From Isoetes taiwanensis (lineage: Eukaryota; Streptophyta; Lycopodiopsida; Isoetales; Isoetaceae), in NCBI GenBank assembly GCA_021234155.1, contig JAJEKV010000053.1, positions 8,199,424 through 8,263,423 on the forward strand: 64,000 bases of DNA. The letters run 5' to 3'. The first letter of the stretch is position 1; the number at the start of each line of letters is the position of its first letter. The notes under the pieces are model-generated. The model did no database searches and had not been told where the DNA came from. It saw only the letters and a program-made list of their open reading frames with translations. Of this stretch, positions 1 through 11,345 are shown piece by piece. The translations under genes were made by a program, and so were the position numbers.

Positions 1-2674
1 TGCCCTGAGAAAACATTAACAAGAAAAGAAGGGCGAAAATCTTGAATATCACGCGTGGAGTAAACTCAAATCGAAGTTTAAACAACCATATTAGGTCAAA
101 TGTGCTAAAAAGAGCACATCTAAATAATCGATATTAAAGCATATAGTCCAAAGTAGCTTCATATTCCAGAAAAAACATAAACAAATATAAGTGTTATCAT
201 AGGACACAACATGTATTTCCTGTCAAGGCTATTGTTTCTAGCCAAAAAAGATAAGTATAACTCCTATCTCAGTGGTCAAACACCCCTTGGATAATAGGGT
301 ATGTCCAGCATAATGTTTAATTCAGTATGTTATCACACAGCAAAATCATAGTCTTGTAAAAGAACAATCATAGTTTCAACACTCAACTCTTTATGCCTCA
401 ATACTAACAAAAAGAATTGTGTTCACCGCTTTCAGATAAATATTCAGCAGCATAAATAGTGTAGACAAAGTTTGAAGAGAGACAAACTTAAAATTTTAAG
501 ATCATTTTGATTCACAAAGCAGACGAGTAAATAAGCAATTTAAAATAAGCAAGAACCTGAATTGTTTAGCCTCCGTGATTCTATGGATATTTTTTTGCGG
601 AGAGTCATTAGAGCCCCTCCTCAGTAAGATCGTACATTCTGTTCCAAATCCTTAGACTCAGCTTAGAGCTAGCTTAGAGCATAAACCCATCAGTAATCAG
701 CATTTTTGAGGCAAATAGGTGCCTATTTCATTTGCATATCGTGGCAGGCAACAAGTATTGTTGCCTCGTCGCTGGTGTCCCAAACATATCCAGAACCTGG
801 TCGATTTTGGTACAGGAAAATATAATATAACAGAGCTTGTCTCTTATGCATATTTCTAGAAAATTTTAAAGTGTAAACAGATGCTAACCTGTAGACATGT
901 AAAATCTTGTTGGGTGACTTCTAGTTTATAGCCCCCGGTCCGCAGAAAGCGAGCAGCAGCCGAGTGAATAAGACAAAGCGACCTAAAGAAGACAAAAACA
1001 CATTTTGACAAATCATCTAAAGAAGACAAAAAACACGGTTATTGATTCCGCCGGAAAAGCATGATTTCGTTATTTTTAAACAACAAAACCACCAATCAAC
1101 CCCAACAACCCGATCAATCCAAAATTGAGACTGTCATGTTTTACCGACGGACAAAATAGAAACTAGCCATCTTGTTTTTGCCTGGTTGGAGTCAAGCAAG
1201 CTAAATGTCATTTTGCTTGTCCATTCTGTGCCATAAAACTCAGCCACAGAGCTCAGACAAAATCGAATTCCCCTTTGTATCATGGTATCACCAATTTCGC
1301 CAAGATCAAACGGCCAAGAATCAGCTCTGTCTATTTTTTGTGTTATAGCAGGGGCTACAATCCGTCCCATTCCGGCCATGCTTTTTAAGCTGGATATGGC
1401 TTCAAAGGTCAAAGCTTGCCAAATCTGGCTATGTCATATCCGAAAACTTGGAGTTTGCTATCTGCCATTTAAAAGCGAACTAGCTGGCTCTGTGCAACAT
1501 CCGAAAATGGAATCGCCCGGTGTGTCTCTCGCAGACCGGCCAACACAGTCTTCAAAAATAGGGTTCGTAAGCCCTAAGACCATTTCCTTAAGTGAGCATA
1601 AAATTTTCCACAAGTCTAATATTCACAAACATTAATATTCGTATGAATGTAAAAAAACCTTTTATGGACCAACATTTTGGCAAGTCCATATCCCCCTTTC
1701 AAGATAAACGACGTCAAACCAACATGCAATAAAATCTTTTTTTAAAGTTTCATGCATCCCTTTTTCCTAAAGGGTTGCATGTGGCAAACATGCATGCTTT
1801 AAAGAATTCTTTTATAATAAAAGTCATGTAAGCATATGCTCATGATATTATGTAAAGGTCATACTATGAAACCAAATTGACCTTTAAGCATTTTATGCAA
1901 CCATATTGCACTCATAGTTTTTCTCTCCTCCCATATTGTGTAAGAGCAAAATCCCATACTAAAGTCGCAACACATTAGGTGGTGCCCAATTGTGGTAATT
2001 CATAAATTAAACCTATGTCTTTCCCTAGAAAGCCATGTTTATGATCTCCAACATTTTTACTAATGTGGCTACATGCACCGTCCATAAAACCTAAAGGGCA
2101 ATTGGCTTATAATAGCAAAGTATTTCCCCGTAACCAACCTTAGGGATGAAATACATATTTATTTTGCACTACCAAACAATAATAGATGTAGATGCAAAAA
2201 TAAACACCATAAATGGCATCAAGTCAAAGTTATGGGAAAGTGAGCTTTTCACTTATGTTCCCATTAAATGCTATAAGGCATGTCATAAGCCAATAAATAT
2301 GAAAAATAATTAAGAGTGTCATACCTATCATTCCAACCTTCATTGTATCATTTTGCATGTTAAATAGATAACCATGACAACCTTGGAATAAATCAAGGTC
2401 ACATTTGGACCACTTTCCTTTACTCCAATGAAGTATGAAACATTTGTAACCTTGGCCAAATTGAATCTAAGGTCAAATAGATCTTAGACATATTCTGCAA
2501 CCAAATTGCACTCAAAGTTTTAGTCTCTCATATTTTGTAAGAATATGAAAAAAGCCTATGCCTAGGCAGTGGCAATTGGCAACTTGCATAAGGAGCTTCC
2601 CATCGATGAAAAGTGGAGCTGGGGAGCTTCCCACTATTCTAGGCTATGAAAGTACAACCCTTAGACAGCCAATT

Positions 2675-2675
<1 letters not shown>
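1..2675. other. AT-rich stretch without a recognisable gene
   Basis: No reading frame in this stretch resembles a known protein; the two longest overlapping frames (about 1134-1635) lie antisense to each other and show no domain. A stretch of about 50 bp at 1905-1955 recurs in diverged form at 2503-2550 (both begin TGCAACCA and read into TTGCACTCA), so at least part is old repeat. Nothing else can be said from sequence alone. Confidence 0.6.

Positions 2676-2743
<68 letters not shown>
2675..2743. repeat. (TA)n microsatellite
   Basis: About 68 bp of nearly pure TA, interrupted once by TG. It directly precedes the telomeric repeat. A similar (AT)n run closes the downstream end of PLE-A at 10377-10410. 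Confidence 0.95.
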
Positions 2744-2745
<2 letters not shown>

Positions 2746-2746
<1 letters not shown>

Positions 2747-2803
2747 GGTTTAGGGTTTAGGGTTTGTTTACAACCCTAAACCCTAAACCCTAAACCCTAA
2801 ACC
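2746..2803. repeat. Head-to-head interstitial telomeric repeat
   Basis: Three G-strand units (GGGTTTA type, 2746-2766) are followed by a 5-7 bp spacer and then four complete CCCTAAA units plus CC (2774-2803). TTTAGGG is the usual plant telomere unit. The two runs face each other, so the block folds into a hairpin. The C-strand run joins directly to the truncated Penelope-like element at 2804, with AACC shared by both sides of the junction. Telomerase healing of a broken element, or capture of a telomere, would both give this order. Confidence 0.9.
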
Positions 2804-3222
2804 AATTATTCCCGGAATATGAGGCCACACTCCCTAGATGTAACTTTTTAAACTTGCATATTCAAGTTATTAATCAAGCAGAAGGTTTGTATGTTACGAC
2901 GAGGTTTGATAAGAGAAGATTGCTTCCGTTTAAGCATATTCAGTTTATACAATTAGCATCTAACAGGAAAATTAGCCAGTGCTACAACCTTGTGATTGCA
3001 CAAGTGATTATTTTATTATATTTATGTAATCGGCCTGAAGAATTTTTGGTGGAACTAGGGAGAACACTGGATGTGTTCGTGGCCAATGGTTTTTGCCTGC
3101 ATAGGCTTAAGACCATGGTTAGAAAAACTATTCAAAATGCTTGCACCCCTGGTGCACCGATGGAGAAACAACTTGAATATAAATATCGAATCATGGAGAA
3201 CATATGGCAAGTAGACAGGTAA
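2804..3222 (+). pseudogene. RT C-terminal fragment of the truncated upstream PLE-A unit
   Basis: This is the last part of the reverse transcriptase (motif E region and thumb), identical in sequence to 8379-8797. The 5' edge is the telomeric junction, so no catalytic motif remains. The frame used from about 2828 reads through NFLNLHIQV and the RFDKRRLLPFK motif to the same stop codon. It has no coding future as an RT; its value is as part of the pseudo-LTR that carries the leader exon further downstream (4180-4254). Confidence 0.9.
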
Positions 3223-4179
3223 ATATTTGGAGCTTAACTCTTCTCCATAATTGTATGGTTTTCCCATATCCAAAGGATTATACTTAAGGATATCTTGTAG
3301 AAGAAGGATCTAGAGATTATTACCATTACTAATATGGGAACTTTTTCTTAAAAAAAAGGATGGAATTGGAATCGTAAAGGTTTATTGGAATTGGAAAAGC
3401 CAAAGAAAAGAAAAAAACATATAAAAGTGGTCGGGCCTGTACAGGCCGCGACCTGTGAGTTCCGGATCCACATGATCCGCCCAAACAGCTGATTAATCTG
3501 TGGGCATGGCCGGATTTGCCCTGTACATGGCCGATTTGCTCATATTTGCTCAATCTTGAGCAGTTGCAGGTGAAAAAAGGCTGTTACTTGTACTCTGGCT
3601 TTACGGATCAGTGAAGGATTCTGATACCCTGGGTTTCTATCAGAGCTGTAATAAGGTAGAATCTGAACATATGTTCATTGTCTATCTGAAATACTGGATT
3701 TAGATGCTTATATTGGATGTTGTATGCTACAGGGTAAAGCAAACCCACTGGGAAGGATTCGCCATATTTGATTGAATAAAAAAGCTTCTGTTCCGAAAGA
3801 CATTCTGATAGACTATAATCAGCATTGCTATAACGTAGAAATTTCGTTTTCAATCTATCTGTAGCTTGTGGTTGTCTGATTAAACTTGGATCACAGTTTC
3901 CTTCATGGAACAGTGCACAGTTAGATCATGGCAATACTGCCAGCATGGTGGTGATGGCTTTTTCATGACTGTCCATATTATTCTGAGGCATATTCGATTC
4001 CAAATCCAGCCGTCAAATAGGTAATTTTTAAGACCATTCAATATTTATTCCTTTCTACATTCTATCCTGGTTTACCCTTTTGAGGTTTATTTGTTCATAG
4101 CATATTGGCGGTTCTTCATGTTTAGTATACACTAAATAATGAGTAATTTGCCTTGCTAGAGCATAGAAATATCGTTGTA

Positions 4180-6588
4180 ATGTCGGAAGATGTGGGAGAA
4201 TCCAACTATATGGGGTTTGAAGAGGAGCCCGAAGCACAACTCAACGATAACCAGGTTGGAATGATGTATTTTGATCATGTTTTTTTGCCTCTTTAAGAAA
4301 TTTTCAATTAGTTCAAGGGCCTTATTATTTGTGCTTTATAATAAAAGAGGGAAATAGATTGTTGGTATTTTGGAAATTTGGGGCTATATGTGCATAATAT
4401 GATTAACTGTATGACATACGAGTATACATTTTATTTTCATTTTGTCTTAAATACTAGTATTGGGGAATTAGTAGTTATGTTGCATGCATGATCAAGGCTA
4501 GCTCATTACTTTCTTGATTCCTCGACACCGATAGCAAGGGGGGTTGTATAAAAAGCATTGACACCTGTCTTCCACATGCTGGCACCTGTACTAACACGTG
4601 TTCTGTCTTGTGACGGTGGCAGGTTAGCTTTTCCCACTTGGATTCGAGATTTTTTATGTGAATGACTAGACCGGAAATTCATCATGCAACAAAATATTGG
4701 TTATTATATGGGTTTTTTATCAATGCAAATTATAAATTCCTAGATTTATTGCATTTATCATGAGTATGGATCCCTTTAAGGGAAGGTTGCTTGTTAAAGC
4801 ATAATATATATATACATATTTATCTGACCTTAGAGGTTACCACCTGAATGCTTCATAAATAATATTATTATGAGCATTATCCATACATGATTTATGCATA
4901 TTTATCTAGGTCTTCATTTATTCTATAACTAATTTGATTGATTCTTTTTTTAGAATCCAAATGGTGAAGGAGATGGGATTCTCGTATGGAATGCTGACCT
5001 CAAGAAAATTGGTTATGATGAAAATCTTTGGGTGCCCAGTCCGATTATCCAAACTATTATGGTTATTATGATTGATGCTCCTGGATTGCATGAATACATC
5101 ATTAATAGGGAAAACTCCCTTACTGAACATGATTTCTCTATTTTAAGCAATTTGGATACTTCACACTGGTTCCAGTTGTTCCACACATATCGTAACGGTG
5201 GTAATGTACTTCAACATTTGAAGTCATTAGAAACCAAATTATTTGATATGGTGGAAAATGATAAAAGAGAGCTGGAAATGTGCAAACAGGTGCTTGAACA
5301 GTTTAAGGATATTAAACTTGCCAATGGTGAAGTATACCCTATGCTCAGGGCTGATGATAGGACTTCCAATATTGCGCCAGATGGGTCAAACCCAAAATTG
5401 AAAGGTATCAAATTGGATGATGAAGCTAATGCTATTTCTAAGGAATATGCAGAAGAACAGCTTCAAAAACAAAGCAATCCTCTTTTATTCTTTAAGAGGT
5501 TCCCTACCCCACTTGTGCCAAGACGGCTAGTTGAGCAATGGGCCAGTGAGAAGGACAACCAAATGTGGAAGCTCTATTCATTCAACCTACTTGCCCCAAT
5601 TCCCATTGAGGCTTATTGTTATCTTGGTGGAATAGAAGCTGATAAGTCGTCTTACGCAACTTGGATGGATAAATATGCAAAATTTGCTCACATGGGTACG
5701 GTGGTTTGTGATAGGAAGACTTCTATACAAAAGTTTTCTTTGGCTCTTTTTGATCCTTTCAAATGTGTAGAGGAGCCTATGATTGCTATGGTAAAAAAGG
5801 ACTTACCTACAGGTGGAAAAAGGGGGAATGACTATGAAACTAAGTGGCCTAATTGGAAAAGGCCTTACTGCCGTTGTCCACACCCCCAAAATCAGAATGC
5901 ACAGAATGCATGTAATGCAAAAGGAATCTTGTGGTTTGACCAAATATTATGGTATATGATGAATCATTTGGAAGCATTTTTCAAGGGAGATTCCATAGTC
6001 TCTACATGGAGTCAGTTCATTATATGGACCTCCAATCCTGGTATTGAGGCCTTGATCCAACAATGCTTGATTTTCCACTTCATTAGAAAATCTATGATGG
6101 AAGGACTCATGGAATATGTTAATAATCCAGAAGCTAAATTATTTGGGGACCGCAATGAAAATGGACTGAGGTATATTGAAAGGTTGATTAAACCTCCCAG
6201 ATTCTCTGATTTTAACACTCCTATGATGAAGAGACCAAGAGATCTGGAAGATGCCCCTCGTGCACCAGACAGAAGGAATAGGGGAAGAGGTAGAAATGAG
6301 AATAGAGGTGCACATCGGGGTGGTGGCAGAAATAATAGAGGAAGGGAGAGGTATGAGCAACCTTATAGAGGTGGCTATGTGGATAGAGCCCCCCCTATGC
6401 CAAGAGGTGGTAGACACCAATTTGGAAGAGGGGGGAGAGTGCCTAATGATGGAAGGAGAGCTGGGGCTAGTAGCACATCGGAAAGTGTGCAAATTGTTGA
6501 GAGTACCCCTACTTCAGTGGGCCAACAACAAGCCCAAACTTATTCACCTTTGAAGCCCAATAATCTGAACTATACTTGGGGCAATTAG
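4180..6588 (+). CDS. PLE-A ORF1, two exons spliced across the unit junction
   Basis: Exon 1 is 4180-4254 (starts MSEDVGESNY, ends CAG before GTTGG). The intron is 4255-4953 and ends in a pyrimidine-rich tract plus AG. Exon 2 is 4954-6588. Both splice sites are phase 0, giving about 569 residues. Coding before the first in-frame GTG (5032) is supported because the WNADLKKIGY stretch aligns with WNHELIALGY in family B. The central part has a Cys/His cluster (RPYCRCPHPQNQN), and the last 110 residues are rich in Arg-Gly, typical of RNA binding. I infer a nucleocapsid-like partner of the RT. The unit boundary (about 4820) falls inside the intron, so exon 1 belongs to the upstream unit. The reading frame is intact. 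Confidence 0.75.
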
Positions 6589-6674
6589 TCAAAACATGAC
6601 TTTGTTCGTCTACTTTTTCAAATAAAAAGGTTTATTCCTCTTTTTTAAGAGAATGTTTTCTTTACTTCATGCAG

Positions 6675-8797
6675 GAAATAAATGCTGTTTCTAAATCTCT
6701 AGTACTATCTATGGGCAGATTCAAAATTATCAAAGATAAAACTAGTGATTCCTCTTACATACACTTATTGTATGTTAATAGGATTACGGAACTAGTTAAT
6801 GTGAAAAAATTATTTATCACTTGTTGCATGGATAACCTTGGTATTGAGGATCCAAATGTATTGGATACAATAGTATATGGTTGGAAATATCTTCCAAGTA
6901 TCAAAACCTCTTGGTATAAACCAAAAGATACGTTTTGCAATTTCTCATGCTTGAGTAATTTAAGTTGCTATTGTGAATACATAACATGGTTTGAACCATT
7001 CCTGGAAGTTGGGGAAGATGGTTGTAAACATGTTACAACACTCTCCATAGACATTTGTCATTTTACAAGGGATGATATAAAATATGGTTTAAACCATATC
7101 CATCTTAAGGAACCTAATACGGGCCTTGTTATTATGGAGATTCTTAAAGCATGGGAACAAACCATTCAATTTCTGGAATACCAATTTGGAGAATTCCATA
7201 CATCCAAGATTGATGATGCTAAAGCATTTATTAAAATGAAGATCAAACAATTGGTAAATGAGGCAAAAAGGGACAAAAGAAAAAGAATTAGGGTTCCTAA
7301 AAGGAACTACACGGTGGAATATAATATGGAAAAAGAATGGCTTAAAGAACATTTGTATATTTCTGGTGCAGATAAGGCAGAGAATACTCCTGTCTTTATT
7401 TGCAAAAATTATATTCGGAAAGAAGCCATTAGAAGAGTCCAAAGTACGGACTTTGCTATGTGTTATGATGAGGATGGTTACCCCAGTTCACCTATAGCAA
7501 TCAAGTATGCTTGTTTGTATAAAATGAAAGAGATTGCTAAGGTGAAAGTTGATAATAAACTAGGGTTACCCTATTTAATGGCAACATACAAAGTCCATAA
7601 AAAGAAATTCAGATGGTTGACTAATGCATCGTGTTGTATTTTTTCGGATATGGCTAGGTGTATAACTTCTGTTATACAAGCAATGGTCCCAATATTCAAA
7701 GAGATGTGTTGGACATTAGACTCTAAGATTAAAAGGTTTATGGGGGTGCATACTAGATCATTTTGGTGGATTGATTCCACTATAGACCTAGTGATTAATT
7801 TGCCCCAAAGAATAAGTAATACATGGGTTGCTGATATTACGCGATGTTATGAGTCTATACCTCTTTTTGGAGAAGATGGGATCACTACTATTTGTGAAAC
7901 ACTATTTTATAAGGCATTCCATCTGAAGCATCCTCTAAAGTTATGCGTTCACTATGGGGAAACAAAGTATAAAGTTTCATGGAGAAAGAATATTCCAAAA
8001 CTGGATTCTTACTTTGAACTTATACCCCAAGATCTCATTGCCATGAATAATTATTTACTTGCTAATTGTTGTATACAAGTGGGGGATAGAGTATGGAAAC
8101 AAATTAGAGGAATCCCTATGGGGTTCTCTTGTTCTCCTTTATGGTGTAACATGTATCTTATGTATTACGAATATAAATTTATAGGGAGACTGGCAAAACT
8201 GGGGAAAACGGAATTCCTGGCATTGTTTATAGGAAATTATAGATATATGGATGACTTGGGGGCAATAAATAATCCAATAATGGACCTATTTATTGATCCG
8301 TTACAACCAAGAGTTGTTGATAATCCGTTTTGGATCTATCCACTGGAGTTCCTAGATATTAAAAAGGAGATAGTAACCAATTATTCCCGGAATATGAGGC
8401 CACACTCCCTAGATGTAACTTTTTAAACTTGCATATTCAAGTTATTAATCAAGCAGAAGGTTTGTATGTTACGACGAGGTTTGATAAGAGAAGATTGCTT
8501 CCGTTTAAGCATATTCAGTTTATACAATTAGCATCTAACAGGAAAATTAGCCAGTGCTACAACCTTGTGATTGCACAAGTGATTATTTTATTATATTTAT
8601 GTAATCGGCCTGAAGAATTTTTGGTGGAACTAGGGAGAACACTGGATGTGTTCGTGGCCAATGGTTTTTGCCTGCATAGGCTTAAGACCATGGTTAGAAA
8701 AACTATTCAAAATGCTTGCACCCCTGGTGCACCGATGGAGAAACAACTTGAATATAAATATCGAATCATGGAGAACATATGGCAAGTAGACAGGTAA
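6675..8797 (+). pseudogene. PLE-A reverse transcriptase (ORF2), one frameshift
   Basis: This Penelope-type RT of about 708 residues has SGADKAENTP (about residue 233), YKVHKKKFRW (about 305), motif A VADITRCYES (about 390), motif B IRGIPMGFSCSP (about 480) and motif C YRYMDDLGAINNP (about 525). The frame shifts between about 8363 and 8410, and the protein continues as CNFLNLHIQV and RFDKRRLLPFK to the stop at 8797. The same shift is in the upstream copy, so it predates the dimer. No GIY-YIG nuclease follows. An ATG lies at 6669, but TTTACTTCATGCAG directly before 6675 is a good acceptor in phase 0 with exon 1 (4180-4254). The N-terminal part has Cys residues and a GLNHIHLKEP stretch like the KGLNF region of PLEs. 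Confidence 0.85.
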
Positions 8798-10376
8798 ATA
8801 TTTGGAGCTTAACTCTTCTCCATAATTGTATGGTTTTCCCATATCCAAAGGATTATACTTAAGGATATCTTGTAGAAGAAGGATCTAGAGATTATTACCA
8901 TTACTAATATGGGAACTTTTTCTTAAAAAAAAGGATGGAATTGGAATCGTAAAGGTTTATTGGAATTGGAAAAGCCAAAGAAAAGAAAAAAACATATAAA
9001 AGTGGTCGGGCCTGTACAGGCCGCGACCTGTGAGTTCCGGATCCACATGATCCGCCCAAACAGCTGATTAATCTGTGGGCATGGCCGGATTTGCCCTGTA
9101 CATGGCCGATTTGCTCATATTTGCTCAATCTTGAGCAGTTGCAGGTGAAAAAAGGCTGTTACTTGTACTCTGGCTTTACGGATCAGTGAAGGATTCTGAT
9201 ACCCTGGGTTTCTATCAGAGCTGTAATAAGGTAGAATCTGAACATATGTTCATTGTCTATCTGAAATACTGGATTTAGATGCTTATATTGGATGTTGTAT
9301 GCTACAGGGTAAAGCAAACCCACTGGGAAGGATTCGCCATATTTGATTGAATAAAAAAGCACACGTTCCGAAAGACATTCTGATAGACTATAATCAGCAT
9401 TGCTATAACGTAGAAATTTCGTTTTCAATCTATCTGTAGCTTGTGGTTGTCTGATTAAACTTGGATCACAGTTTCCTTCATGGAACAGTGCACAGTTAGA
9501 TCATGGCAATACTGCCAGCATGGTGGTGATGGCTTTTTCATGACTGTCCATATTATTCTGAGGCATATTCGATTCCAAATCCAGCCGTCAAATAGGTAAT
9601 TTTTAAGACCATTCAATATTTATTCCTTTCTACATTCTATCCTGGTTTACCCTTTTGAGGTTTATTTGTTCATAGCATATTGGCGGTTCTTCATGTTTAG
9701 TATACACTAAATAATGAGTAATTTGCCTTGCTAGAGCATAGAAATATCGTTGTAATGTCGGAAGATGTGGGAGAATCCAACTATATGGGGTTTGAAGAGG
9801 AGCCCGAAGCACAACTCAACGATAACCAAAGTTGGAATGATGTATTTTGATCATGTTTTTTGCCTCTTTAAGAAATTTTCAATTAGTTCAAGGGCCTTAT
9901 TATTTGTGCTTTATAATAAAAGAGGGAAATAGATTGTTGGTATTTTGGAAATTTGGGGCTATATGTGCATAATATGATTAACTGTATGACATACGAGTAT
10001 ACATTTTATTTTCATTTTGTCTTAAATACTAGTATTGGGGAATTAGTAGTTATGTTGCATGCATGATCAAGGCTAGCTCATTACTTTCTTGATTCCTCGA
10101 CACCGATAGCAAGGGGGGTTGTATAAAAAGCATTGACACTGTCTTCCACATCTTGGCTTTTTGTACTAACACGTGTTCTGTCTTGTGACGGTGGCAGGTT
10201 AGCTTTTCCCACTTGGATTCGAGATTTTTTATGTGAATGACTAGACCGGAAATTCATCATGCAACAAAATATTGGTTATTATATGGGTTTTTTATCAATG
10301 CAAATTATAAATTCCTAGATTTATTGCATTTATCATGAGTATGGATCCCTTTAAGGGAAGGTTGCTTGTTAAAGCA
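8798..10376 (+). other. PLE-A 3' untranslated region, leader exon copy and half intron
   Basis: This is the 3' pseudo-LTR, matching 3223-4800. It holds a purine motif GTAGAAGAAGGAT about 75 bp after the RT stop, related to a motif at the same place in families B and C. The second copy of exon 1 is at about 9755-9829; its donor reads CCAAAGTTGG instead of CCAGGTTGG, so splicing from this copy may be weakened. No other gene is seen here. Confidence 0.7.
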
Positions 10377-10378
10377 TA

Positions 10379-10410
<32 letters not shown>
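10377..10410. repeat. (AT)n at the junction of two PLEs
   Basis: An AT run closes the 3' end of PLE-A on the + strand and also follows the 3' end of PLE-C on the - strand, so two elements meet tail to tail here. The upstream PLE-A copy has only a short version of this run (4801-4820). Confidence 0.9.
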
Positions 10411-10464
10411 CCTTCCTCCTACCGGAAGGCAAAGAAGATCCCAATACTGATAGCACAGAGACAG

Positions 10465-10494
10465 GAGGGTCCCTATGCTATCATAGGGACCCTC
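10465..10494 (-). promoter_or_regulatory. 13-bp perfect hairpin over the PLE-C RT stop codon
   Basis: Positions 10465-10477 and 10482-10494 pair perfectly around a CTAT loop. The RT stop codon is inside it. Family B has a different but equally strong hairpin about 105 bp after its RT stop (55689-55721). A role in RNA 3' end formation or in template recognition by the RT is inference. Confidence 0.6.
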
Positions 10495-11333
10495 TTGCCA
10501 ACTGCATTGTTTTTGCCAAAACCAAACATCCTGAATAACAGAATATTTATGTCATATCTTAAACCAGGGAAATCCTCCTCAGTTAGTACCTTACGCACCT
10601 TATGTACTAGATCTTTTTTTCTGAATCCTTTCTCCACAAATGCATTGATGAGCCCTGTCAAACTTTCAGCCGCCTTTAATGGATTAGAGTACACATACAA
10701 ATATGGTAATATCTGTGAAATAATGATGTTGCATGCCATAAGATAAGGTCTACAGCTGCATGCGTGCACAAATTTACTTGCCTTGAAGGGCAACTTATCC
10801 CTTTTATCAAATCGACATGTTTCATAAGAACCATACTGCGGAAACTTAATCGAAATACTCATATTAAGGAAATCAGCCTGTCTGCCATTATTCTTCAAAT
10901 TGTTGTCCCAATAAACTGTTTCATCCTTTACCACAAGATGTTCCAGGTCATAAATCAGTGGCTCCGAGCAATCATCACCCAACAGCCTTAAACACTTCCT
11001 GATCATAGGATTATTAATGGCTAACAAATCATCTATATACCTGAAGGTATGACTAAAATATTTGGCTTCTTGCAGCCTTCCAACCTGTATCATTTTGCAC
11101 ATGAACATCATCTCAAAATAAGCTAAATAAAGGTTACACCAGTTGGGACTACAAGCGAATCCCATCGGTATGCCCTTGGCTTGCTTCCAGACATTACTCC
11201 CCATAAGCAAATAACAATTACATAATAGCCATTTATTAAGTTTGACAAAGCACTCTTTGCCCATCAACACCCATTTACTGGTCACAACAGGTTTGCTATG
11301 TTTCCATTCCATGTTAATAGATCCATTTTCCAT
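10473..11333 (-). pseudogene. PLE-C reverse transcriptase C-terminal part
   Basis: The 286-residue open frame has motif B (AKGIPMGFACSPNWCN), motif C (FRYIDDLLAINNP), the ADFLNMSISI motif E region and the RFDKRDKLPFK thumb motif. Its frame is uninterrupted, unlike the copies in families A and B, but motif A and everything before it are missing because of 5' truncation. The extension GFGKNNAVGKRVPMIA after the common C-terminus runs into a perfect hairpin, in which the stop codon lies. No GIY-YIG domain is present. The family assignment is firm. Confidence 0.88.
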
Positions 11334-11345
11334 GTTAATTAGGAG

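Larger units (their letters stand above)
2804..10408 (+). mobile_element. Penelope-like element family A (partial unit plus full monomer)
   Basis: The stretch 2804-4820 is an almost exact copy of 8379-10396, offset by 5575 bp, so the element is a head-to-tail dimer whose upstream unit is 5'-truncated inside the RT gene. The full monomer (about 4821-10396) carries ORF1 exon 2, the RT ORF, a 3' untranslated stretch, ORF1 exon 1 and half of an intron. Such tandem pseudo-LTR arrangement is known for Penelope-like elements. The copies differ only at a few places, for example six bases near 3786, the exon 1 donor near 4254, and a patch near 4562-4592, so the dimer is young. No GIY-YIG endonuclease domain follows the RT, which places it with the endonuclease-deficient group (Athena/Coprina type). 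Confidence 0.85.
10409..11345 (-). mobile_element. Penelope-like element family C, 5'-truncated
   Basis: Only the 3' part is present: RT from between motifs A and B to the stop, then a hairpin and a short tail ending ATCCTTCCTCCTACCG on the + strand. The RT resembles families A and B but is a separate lineage. The truncated end at about 11345 meets a tRNA-headed SINE-like sequence, with no telomeric repeat. The 3' end meets the (AT)n tail of PLE-A. Confidence 0.75.

Noticed and set aside
1134..1635. Antisense pair of frames of 92 and 117 residues
   Set aside because: No domain, no splice context and mutual overlap; probably chance.
2804..4830. Hammerhead ribozyme in the PLE pseudo-LTR
   Set aside because: Hammerheads are known in many PLEs, so I looked by eye for CTGANGA with GAAA in both orientations of the family A and B pseudo-LTRs. 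No convincing core was found. A covariance-model search would settle it.
8430..8797. Separate 122-residue gene, present twice (also 2855-3222)
   Set aside because: It is the RT C-terminus after a frameshift; it aligns with the continuous RT frame of family C.
8797..9130. GIY-YIG endonuclease domain after the PLE RT
   Set aside because: No frame after the RT stop has the GIY/YIG motif or the CCHH/Cys pattern. The same holds for families B and C, so they are read as endonuclease-deficient.
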